Shown: one piece after another, positions 13,758 through 19,856 of the stretch | Layout: each line of letters begins with the position of its first letter | Position numbering within the stretch: position 1 is the stretch's first letter | DNA from: Ga0077527 sp964486865 | GTDB taxonomy: Bacteria > Pseudomonadota > Gammaproteobacteria > Burkholderiales > SG8-41 | Reading direction: 5' to 3' | Length of the DNA: 19,856 bases | NCBI GenBank assembly: GCA_964486865.1 | Contig: CAZAOZ010000061.1 | Span: 1 to 19,856, forward strand | The notes under the pieces: generated by a model | The model's input: the letters and a program-made list of their open reading frames with translations, nothing else | The model's database searches: none | What the model was told of the DNA's origin: nothing | Translations under genes and position numbers: made by a program

Positions 13758-14734
13758 CACGAGAAACGCACCCGCGGATCGACCAGCGTATAGGAGATGT
13801 CGGTCAGGATCAGGCCGATGACATAGAGCACCGAACCGAGGAACACCATCGCCCGGACTATGGCGAAATCCTGCTGGCTGATGGCGTCTATGGTGTAGCT
13901 GCCGAGCCCCGGAATGCCGAAAAACGACTCGGTGATCAGCGCGCCCATGAACAGCAGCGGAATCACCACGACCACGCCGGTGAGGATCGGAATCATCGCA
14001 TTCTGCAGCACATGGCGGAACAGCACGCGCAGCTCCGACAGCCCCTTGGCCCGCGCCGTGCGCACGTAATCGCGGTTGATTTCCTCGAGAAAAATAGTCC
14101 GGTACCAGCGCGCGCTGCCGCCGATGCCGCTGACGATGCCGATCAGCACCGGCAACGCCAGGAACTTGACCGCATCAAAGCCGACGTCATAACCGGAAAT
14201 CGGCACCAGGTTCCACAGCTTGCCGAACACGTATTGCCCGCCGATGATGTAGAACAGCGCCGAGATCGACATCATCAGCACGCACAGCACCACGCCCCAG
14301 AAATCGATGTACGTCGCCCTGAAAAAAGCCATCAGCAGCGCAAAGGTGATGTACACCGCCAGCCCGGCGATGAACGCCGGCAACTGCACCGCGAGACTGG
14401 GCCACATGCGCGTGCTGATGTCATAACCGATGTTGCGCCCCTGATCCGAGGAGCCGAAATCGAAAGCGAACAGTTTCACCGACTTGGCATAAAACACGGT
14501 TTCCGTGACCTGCCCGGCGCCTGATAAATTATCGTTATAAAACAACGGCTTATCGTATCCACGTTCACGCTTCCACTTGTCCACGGCCTCCGGCGTGACG
14601 CGCTTCGCCCCCAGTTGCGCGCGCGCCATGTCATCGGGCGAATTGACAAAAAAGAACAGCGCGAACGTCAGTACATTGACGCCCACCAGCACGAACACCC
14701 CGTAAATCAGCCGGCGGATGATATAGGCCGTCAT
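13757..14734 (-). CDS. yejB: Peptide ABC transporter permease (YejB-like)
   Basis: This 325-aa inner-membrane permease of the DppB/OppB/YejB type starts MTAYIIRRLIYGVFVLVGVNVLTFALFF (first 20 or so residues form the usual first helix). A periplasmic segment with ERGYDKPLFYN follows, then about five more helices. The coupling motif is EINRDYVRTARAKGLSELRVLFRHVLQNAM, and the C-terminal region TESFFGIPGLGSYTIDAISQQDFAIVRAMV is characteristic of the family. It pairs with YejE to form the pore. Its ATG overlaps the yejA stop by 4 nt (ATGA), placing it second in the operon. Slightly shorter than E. coli YejB (364 aa). Confidence 0.92.
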   Translation of the reverse strand: MTAYIIRRLIYGVFVLVGVNVLTFALFFFVNSPDDMARAQLGAKRVTPEAVDKWKRERGYDKPLFYNDNLSGAGQVTETVFYAKSVKLFAFDFGSSDQGRNIGYDISTRMWPSLAVQLPAFIAGLAVYITFALLMAFFRATYIDFWGVVLCVLMMSISALFYIIGGQYVFGKLWNLVPISGYDVGFDAVKFLALPVLIGIVSGIGGSARWYRTIFLEEINRDYVRTARAKGLSELRVLFRHVLQNAMIPILTGVVVVIPLLFMGALITESFFGIPGLGSYTIDAISQQDFAIVRAMVFLGSVLYVIGLILTDISYTLVDPRVRFS

Positions 14735-16914
14735 GCCGCCCCCGCAGTTGCAGTGCGCCGTTCACGGCGGCGGAACGCGGCGATCGCCGGCGCCAGGCTC
14801 AACGCCAGCACCGCCACCGCCAGCGCCAGCGGCCAGAGCACCGGCGGATTCCATTCATGCCGCCGCGCCGCGCGCAGCGCGGGGTCAAGCCGCTGGTATT
14901 TCAGGCTGTTATTGGCGAGTTGGTTGGGCTTGCGATTGAGCACCCAGGCATGATGCAGCGCGTAATCCTTCGGAAAAAAACTCCATACCCACGGCGCGTC
15001 GTGGCGCAGCAGCGCAACCATGCGGTCGATGACGGCCTGCCGTTCGGGTCCGTTCGCCATGTGCTTCACGCGGTCGAACAGCACGTCGAATTCCGGATTG
15101 CTGTAATTGGAGGCGTTCTCGCCCTGCGTTTTTGCGCGCGCCTGCGGCCCGTGCAGCAGGAACAGGAAGTTTTCGGGATCCGGGTAATCGGCGTTCCAGC
15201 CGAGAAAATACAGTTGCGCCGTGCCGCGGCGCAGCTTGTCCTGCAGCCGGTTGAAGTCGGTGGCGCGGATCACCAGTTGCACGCCGAGTTTCTCGAACTG
15301 GCGGATATACCAGTCGAGCCGCGACTTGCTGTCGGCGCCGCTGGCGGTGGTGTCGAGATGCAGCAACAGGGTCTCGCCGGTTCTGGCGTCGCGGCCGTTG
15401 GGATAACCGGCCTCGGCCAGCAGTTTTTTTGCATGCTCAATGCTTTTACGCTGCGGCTGTCCGTCTTTCCATTCATAGACATATGGATTGATGCCGGCCA
15501 CATCGGGTTCGCGGTAGCCGAATATCCCCGGCGGGATCGGCCCGTGCGCCGGCACGCCGCGGCCATTGCGGAAAATCGCGATGAACTCCTCCTGATCCAC
15601 CGCGATCGAAATGGCCTGGCGCAGCTTGCGGGCGCGTTCGGCGTTTTTTGCATCCGCGCCGCCGACCAGCGGATCGAGCATGTTGAAGCCGAGATAGAAC
15701 ACGCTGGGGTCGAGCGAGGTCTGCAGCCGGATGCCGCGCTGCGCCATGTCATCCGACAGCGTCACATCACCCTGCCCCGAAAACTGCACCGCCTGATCAA
15801 AAGTATCCGAAGCAATGCCCGAGGCATCGTAGTAGCCCTGCAAAAACTTGTTCCAGTAGGGAATCTGTTCCTTCTCCAGACTGAATACCACCTTGTCGAT
15901 GAACGGCAGCGGTTTGCCGGCATCCGCCAGCAGACCCGCCGCGGCATCGCCCGGCTCGCCTTCGGCCGGATAGGTTTCGCCGCCGTAATACGGATTGCGT
16001 TCGAGCACCATCTGGCGGTTGGGATTGTTGACGGTCAGCATGTACGGTCCGGTGCCGATCGGGTACCAGTCGAGCGTCAGGTTTTTTTTCAGCATGCCCG
16101 GCTGGTCGTAGAAACGGTCGGCCTCCGGCGGCACCGGTGCGAAAAACGGCATGGCCAGCCAGTAGGCGAATTGCGGATATTTGCCGTGCACGCGGATGGC
16201 ATAGGTATGGCGGTCGATCACCCGCGCGCCGGCCAGTGCGTGCCGCGTCAGGTCGAGCGCCGCATCGGCGGGCAGGCCGGCAAGCTCCTTGCCCAGCGTA
16301 TCCGCCAGTTCTTTCAGGCCGGCGATGTACCCGGTCATCAACTGCAGGATCGGCGAATGCAGCCGCGGGTGCGCCAGCCGCTTGATCTGATGCACATAGT
16401 CCGCGGCTTCCAGTTCCCGGGTGCCGGTATGTTTGAAATCACCCAGCACATCGATATCGCGCAGATCCGCCGCGGTCAGCGCGTGATAGCGCGGCTTGCC
16501 GGCCTGATCGACCGCCAGCGCCGGATGCGGCTGGTAGCGCACGCCCTTTTTGATGCGGATGACATACTCGCTAAAGGCGACGCGCTCCGCCGGTGCGCTG
16601 TCGGGCAGTTTTTTCCCGGCAGCATCGAGATACGCGGGCCGGGGTATTTCTTCCGCGCCAAACGGCATCAATTCGTACGGCCGTTTCAGATAGTGGTACT
16701 GCAGCGGCGGCTGGTAGATATTGGCGATGAACGCATATTCGTTCCCGGCATACGACTGCACCGGATCGAGATGCTTGGGACGCTCCGCGAACGAGGTATA
16801 GAGCGTGTTTGACACCGCGTCGGCGGCCGGATAGGGATTGTTCCACGGCGATTCACTGCATCCCGCGGTAAGCGCGAGGATCAGCAGCAACGGTCCTGAG
16901 CGTATGCAGGTCAT
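14731..16914 (-). CDS. yejA: Peptide ABC transporter substrate-binding lipoprotein (YejA-like)
   Basis: This 727-aa SBP_bac_5-family protein binds oligopeptides for the YejBEF importer. An N-terminal signal ends in lipobox LTAGC (Cys19), so it should be a lipoprotein. The body shows family segments such as LYTSFAERPKHLDPVQSY, WYPIGTGPYMLTVNNPNR, ERARKLRQAISIAVDQEEF, WNADYPDPENFLFLLHG and NYSNPEFDVLFDRV. The C-terminus (about 693-727) is a hydrophobic helix WPLALAVAVLALSLAPAIAAF followed by arginines, a probable membrane anchor that is unusual for the family. No Shine-Dalgarno precedes the ATG. A TACACT -10 on the minus strand (16923-16928) ends 8 nt before it, so a leaderless message is possible. 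It is divergent from fabI. Confidence 0.9.
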   Translation of the reverse strand: MTCIRSGPLLLILALTAGCSESPWNNPYPAADAVSNTLYTSFAERPKHLDPVQSYAGNEYAFIANIYQPPLQYHYLKRPYELMPFGAEEIPRPAYLDAAGKKLPDSAPAERVAFSEYVIRIKKGVRYQPHPALAVDQAGKPRYHALTAADLRDIDVLGDFKHTGTRELEAADYVHQIKRLAHPRLHSPILQLMTGYIAGLKELADTLGKELAGLPADAALDLTRHALAGARVIDRHTYAIRVHGKYPQFAYWLAMPFFAPVPPEADRFYDQPGMLKKNLTLDWYPIGTGPYMLTVNNPNRQMVLERNPYYGGETYPAEGEPGDAAAGLLADAGKPLPFIDKVVFSLEKEQIPYWNKFLQGYYDASGIASDTFDQAVQFSGQGDVTLSDDMAQRGIRLQTSLDPSVFYLGFNMLDPLVGGADAKNAERARKLRQAISIAVDQEEFIAIFRNGRGVPAHGPIPPGIFGYREPDVAGINPYVYEWKDGQPQRKSIEHAKKLLAEAGYPNGRDARTGETLLLHLDTTASGADSKSRLDWYIRQFEKLGVQLVIRATDFNRLQDKLRRGTAQLYFLGWNADYPDPENFLFLLHGPQARAKTQGENASNYSNPEFDVLFDRVKHMANGPERQAVIDRMVALLRHDAPWVWSFFPKDYALHHAWVLNRKPNQLANNSLKYQRLDPALRAARRHEWNPPVLWPLALAVAVLALSLAPAIAAFRRRERRTATAGAA

Positions 16915-16956
16915 TGACGGAAAGTGTAGCCGATAATGGCGACCTGATCTTCTGGT

Positions 16957-16962
16957 TATAAT
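16957..16962 (+). promoter_or_regulatory. -10 element of fabI promoter
   Basis: A perfect TATAAT lies 34 bp before the fabI ATG, in the 82-bp gap shared with divergent yejA. The corresponding -35 position (around 16934-16939) is poor. The fabI ribosome-binding site AAGGGA is at 16986-16991. Confidence 0.5.
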
Positions 16963-16996
16963 CGCCCGGCAGCATCACCTCACTCAAGGGAACGAC

Positions 16997-17782
16997 ATGC
17001 CTTTCCTGCAAGACAAGAAAATTCTGATCACCGGCCTGCTCTCCAACCGGTCCATCGCCTACGGCATTGCCCAGGCTGCGCGCCGCGAAGGCGCGCAACT
17101 CGCCTTTACCTATCAGGGCGAGGACATCAAGGATCGCGTACTCAAACTCGCCGCCGACTTCGGCAGCGTGCCGGTGCTTCCTTGCGACGTCGCGCAGGAT
17201 GACCAGATCGCCGCGCTGTTCTCGTCGTTGCAGCGCGAGTGGGGACAGCTTGACGGCCTGGTGCATTCAATCGCCTTCGCGCCGCGCGAGGCACTGAAAG
17301 GCGAATTTCTCGACGGCCTGACACGCGACGCCTTCAGGACGGCCCACGACATCAGCAGCTACAGCTTTGCCGCGCTCGCCGGGGGCGCCGCGCCGCTGAT
17401 GACCGGCAGGAAGGGCGCGATGCTCACGCTGAGTTACCTCGGCGCGCAGCGCACCGTTCCGCATTACAACGTGATGGGACTGGCCAAGGCGAGCCTTGAG
17501 GCCTGCGTGCGCTACCTCGCCGTCAACCTCGGGCCGCAGGGCATCCGCGTCAACGGCATTTCGGCGGGTCCGATCAAGACGCTGGCCGCGGCCGGGATCG
17601 GCGACTTCGGAAAAATACTGAAATTTGTCGAGGAGCATGCGCCGCTGCGGCGCAACGTGACGACCGACGATGTCGGCAATGTCGCGGCATTCCTGCTGTC
17701 CGATCTTGCTGCCGGCATCACCGGCGAGATCACCTACGTGGACAGCGGCTTTAACACGACCGTCGGCGGTATGGCCGATTAA
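16997..17782 (+). CDS. fabI: Enoyl-[acyl-carrier-protein] reductase (NADH), FabI
   Basis: FabI reduces enoyl-ACP in the last step of each fatty-acid elongation cycle and is the triclosan target. The 261-aa short-chain dehydrogenase-fold protein has the NADH-binding GLLSNRSIAYGIA (13-25), CDVAQDD (63-69), VHSIAFAPRE (89-98), and the FabI active site: Tyr147, Tyr157 and Lys164 in SYLGAQRTVPHYNVMGLAK. ISAGPIKTLAAAGI and the C-terminal ITGEITYVDSGFN follow. Length and residue spacing match E. coli FabI, offset by one. The ATG has a strong AAGGGA six bases upstream. It converges with ppiD, about 50 bp apart. Confidence 0.97.
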   Translation: MPFLQDKKILITGLLSNRSIAYGIAQAARREGAQLAFTYQGEDIKDRVLKLAADFGSVPVLPCDVAQDDQIAALFSSLQREWGQLDGLVHSIAFAPREALKGEFLDGLTRDAFRTAHDISSYSFAALAGGAAPLMTGRKGAMLTLSYLGAQRTVPHYNVMGLAKASLEACVRYLAVNLGPQGIRVNGISAGPIKTLAAAGIGDFGKILKFVEEHAPLRRNVTTDDVGNVAAFLLSDLAAGITGEITYVDSGFNTTVGGMAD

Positions 17783-17798
17783 GGCCTGCCCTGCGGCG

Positions 17799-17831
17799 GC
17801 GGGCGGCTATCGCGCTGCTGTTGCCGCCCGC
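17799..17831. terminator. GC-rich hairpin between convergent fabI and ppiD
   Basis: GCGGGCGGC (17799-17807) and GCCGCCCGC (17823-17831) form a perfect 9-bp stem with a 15-nt loop between the two stop codons. There is no T-tract on either strand, so factor-independent termination is doubtful. A mRNA 3'-end or pausing role for both genes is an inference. Confidence 0.4.
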
Positions 17832-17832
17832 G

Positions 17833-19728
17833 TTACTGCTTTTTCTCGACCGCGTCCTGGCGGATCTTGACTTCTGATTTCTGCTTGAGGCTGGCGAGAT
17901 ACGCCGTCAATTCCGCCTGCCCGGCCACCTGGCGCAGCGTCTGCGCAATGGCGTTCTGCTTGTCTTTCGCACCTTCGCCCGCCTCCACCACCTTCGACAC
18001 GCGCACCAGCGTATAACTGCCGCCGGAGGCTTCGGCCCCCGAATACGCGGGCACCTTGCTGACATCGGCCTTGAATGCCTGGCGCAGCGCTTCGATCGGG
18101 ATCCCCTTGGGATCACCGCGGCTGGCCAGCAGCGGTGCGCTCCAGTTGATTTGCGCCTCCTTGCCCTGGCGCAACGCCTCCAGACGCGCGCGGCCTTCCT
18201 GGGCGGCGAGCTGTCCGGCCTGCTGCAGCGTCAGCTTTTTGGTCAATGCACCGCTGACCTGATCGAAAGGCTGCACGGCTGCCGGTTTGTGTTCAGCCAC
18301 CCGCGCCGCCACCAGCACGCCTGACGCAACTTCGATGGCCTCGGTATTGCGCTTGTTCTTCAGCACGTCGTCGGAAAAAACCGCCTGCAGCAGCCGCGGA
18401 TTACCGAGCCGCGCATCATCAGTGCCGGAGCGCGTGATCCAGCCGCTCTTCTGCGGCACCGCCTTGATCAGGTCGGCAGCCGGCTTCAGGCTGTCGGACT
18501 GCTCGAACAGCGTGTTGCTGAATGTCTCGGCCAGTTCGGCAAATTTGCGGCCGGCCATCTGCCGCTTCAGTTCGGCCTCGATTTCCGGGCGCACTTCCTC
18601 AAAGGTCTTGCCCTTGCTGCCGCGCGCCGCGACAAGACGGATAATGTGATAACCGAACTCGCTCTCCACCGGCGGCGCAATCTCCCCCGTTTTCATCGAG
18701 AACACGGCCTCATCAAAAGCTTTCACCATCGAGCCGCGCTCGAAGAAACCCAGGTCACCGCCATTGGCTGCCGAACCCGGATCCTGGGAATGCTGTTTGG
18801 CCAGCGCGGCAAAATTCCCCGGCGCTTTCTTCAATTGCGCATACAGCTCATCGGCCCTGGCTTTCGCCTTCTTCTTCGCGTCCGGCCCCGTGCCCTCGGG
18901 GGTGATCAGGATATGGCTCGCCTGGCGCGATTCCTTGACCTGGTAGCGGCCGAGATTGCCGTCATAAATCTTGCGGACTTCGGCGGCTGCGGGCTGCATC
19001 TGCGCGAGCAGCGCTTCGGTGCTGAGCACCAGATAATCGACCCGCACCTGCTCCGGCACGCGGAACTCGTCGACATGGCTGTCATAGTATTTTTTCGCCG
19101 CATCGGCTGCCAGCTTCACCTGCGGCACGAACTTGTCCGCGGCAAAGGTGAAATGGCTGACCTCGCGCTGCTGCTCCGAAACCCGCAGCAACTGCGCTGC
19201 TTCGGCACGCGCCACAAAAGTCGATGCCGAAAATGCATGGGTGGCATGCTGGATCATCAGGTCCTGACGCACCTTGTCCTCGAAAATCACCGGCGTCATG
19301 CCCTGCGCCTTGAGCAACTCCTCATAGCGTGCATAGGAAAACTTGCCGTTCTCGCGGAACGCCTCGACGTCGTTGATGATGGCCTGCACCTGCTTCGTGG
19401 TTACCGTCAGCCCCGTGCGCGCAGCGCGGTCAAGCAGCAATTGCTGCTGCACCAGCCCCTCGATGACCGACATCCGCAACTGCGGGCTTTCCATCAGCGC
19501 CGGATCCACGCGCCCGCCGGACATGCGCTGGATCGCCTCCTGCCGTTCACGCAACGCCTGTGAAAACTCGTTTTGTGAAATCTTGTAGCCGCCGACCGTT
19601 GCCACCACGTCGCCGCCGCTGCCGCCCTGAAAATAGGAGTCGATGCCGAAAAAGGCGAATGGCGGAATGATCACTATGAACATGCCGATCATGACCGCCT
19701 TGCGGTGTTTCTCGATCAAATGGAACAT
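17833..19728 (-). CDS. ppiD: Periplasmic folding chaperone / peptidyl-prolyl isomerase PpiD
   Basis: PpiD is anchored in the inner membrane and acts as a chaperone at the exit of the Sec translocon. The 631-aa protein from ATG 19728 has a short basic N-terminus (MFHLIEKHRK), one membrane helix (about 11-28, VMIGMFIVIIPPFAFFGI), and a SurA-like N-terminal chaperone region (about 45-200). A parvulin domain (about 264-366) contains ASHILIT, FAALAKQHSQDPGSAANGGDLGFF and FGYHIIRLV, and a long C-terminal domain follows. The chosen start has GGAG six bases upstream; an in-frame TTG four codons earlier overlaps that site. The ppiD-tRNA-Asp neighbourhood resembles the lon-hupB-ppiD region of many proteobacteria. 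Confidence 0.94.
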   Translation of the reverse strand: MFHLIEKHRKAVMIGMFIVIIPPFAFFGIDSYFQGGSGGDVVATVGGYKISQNEFSQALRERQEAIQRMSGGRVDPALMESPQLRMSVIEGLVQQQLLLDRAARTGLTVTTKQVQAIINDVEAFRENGKFSYARYEELLKAQGMTPVIFEDKVRQDLMIQHATHAFSASTFVARAEAAQLLRVSEQQREVSHFTFAADKFVPQVKLAADAAKKYYDSHVDEFRVPEQVRVDYLVLSTEALLAQMQPAAAEVRKIYDGNLGRYQVKESRQASHILITPEGTGPDAKKKAKARADELYAQLKKAPGNFAALAKQHSQDPGSAANGGDLGFFERGSMVKAFDEAVFSMKTGEIAPPVESEFGYHIIRLVAARGSKGKTFEEVRPEIEAELKRQMAGRKFAELAETFSNTLFEQSDSLKPAADLIKAVPQKSGWITRSGTDDARLGNPRLLQAVFSDDVLKNKRNTEAIEVASGVLVAARVAEHKPAAVQPFDQVSGALTKKLTLQQAGQLAAQEGRARLEALRQGKEAQINWSAPLLASRGDPKGIPIEALRQAFKADVSKVPAYSGAEASGGSYTLVRVSKVVEAGEGAKDKQNAIAQTLRQVAGQAELTAYLASLKQKSEVKIRQDAVEKKQ

Positions 19729-19765
19729 GACTTTCTCCAATGCTTGCGCCGCACCGGCGCATATG

Positions 19766-19794
19766 AAAAAAGGCGAACCGGGTTCGCCTTTTTT
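19766..19794. terminator. Symmetrical rho-independent terminator between tRNA-Asp and ppiD
   Basis: A run of six A, the stem GGCGAAC (19772-19778), a CGG loop, GTTCGCC (19782-19788) and a run of six T form a textbook terminator working in either direction. On the minus strand it follows the tRNA-Asp 3' end by 8 nt and would end the tRNA transcript, so ppiD must have its own promoter or depend on readthrough. Confidence 0.88.
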
Positions 19795-19802
19795 ACGGTA
19801 GC

Positions 19803-19856
19803 TGGCGGAGTGGACGGGACTCGAACCCGCGACCCCCGGCGTGACAGGCCGGTATT
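19803..19856 (-). tRNA. tRNA-Asp(GTC), 5' part outside window
   Basis: Read on the minus strand, this is the 3' portion of a tRNA. Anticodon stem CCGGC/GCCGG encloses loop CTGTCAC with anticodon GTC. The variable loop follows, then a T arm GCGGG-TTCGAGT-CCCGT, acceptor 3' strand CCACTCC, discriminator G and an encoded CCA ending at 19803. It closely resembles E. coli tRNA-Asp in the T arm and anticodon arm. The 5' half is cut by the window edge. Confidence 0.95.

Noticed and set aside
12330..13793. A 487-codon open frame on the plus strand opposite yejE
   Set aside because: The translation is a His/Gln/Arg-rich composition typical of antisense to a membrane protein gene, with no domain.
14857..16812. 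A 651-codon open frame on the plus strand opposite yejA
   Set aside because: It is an antisense shadow produced by high GC at third positions. yejA has clear family motifs and operon overlaps, and the opposite frame shows no recognisable domain.

Overview
The window looks like chromosomal DNA of a GC-rich betaproteobacterium, probably Burkholderiales or a relative. This rests on three things: GC-rich codon use throughout, a Bug/TctC-type solute-binding protein (a family expanded in Burkholderiales), and two syntenic blocks. One block is mltD-gloB-yafS-rnhA-dnaQ, also known from E. coli. The other is ppiD next to a tRNA-Asp, with fabI and a yej-type peptide transporter beside it. The genus cannot be told from this sequence. 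No intergenic gap exceeds 300 bases.

Left part (1-3586), accessory in character. The window opens in the 3' part of a tRNA-Val(CAC). A HigBA-like toxin-antitoxin pair follows, and then a 21-bp exact copy of the tRNA 3' end recurs 790 bp away, so the pair lies between direct repeats like a tRNA-targeted mini-island with no integrase. Next come nudC (NADH pyrophosphatase), a 123-bp MITE-like element with imperfect terminal inverted repeats ending on the start codon of tal (transaldolase), and a second toxin-antitoxin pair of the ParDE type.

Middle part (3659-10238). A Bug/TctC periplasmic binding protein is followed after 2 bp by an enolase-superfamily sugar-acid dehydratase, a likely uptake-plus-catabolism pair. 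Then comes the conserved housekeeping block: yafS-like methyltransferase, rnhA and dnaQ on the minus strand as a tight operon, and gloB and mltD on the plus strand. mltD has an AT-rich upstream region with a consensus-like IHF site, a good sigma-70 promoter candidate and a structured leader.

Right part (10240-19856). A minus-strand operon yejA-yejB-yejE-yejF, in which each gene overlaps the next by 1-4 nt, encodes a peptide ABC importer. The double-ATPase gene (yejF-like) carries an 89-bp near-palindrome inserted in frame exactly between its two ATPase halves. Divergently transcribed fabI (enoyl-ACP reductase) faces ppiD (periplasmic chaperone/PPIase). The window closes with a symmetrical terminator and the 3' part of tRNA-Asp(GTC) on the minus strand.

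The two most notable observations are the toxin-antitoxin cassette bracketed by tRNA-Val repeats and the in-frame palindromic element that adds 30 residues to the transporter ATPase. No CRISPR array, complete insertion sequence, integrase or prophage gene was seen.
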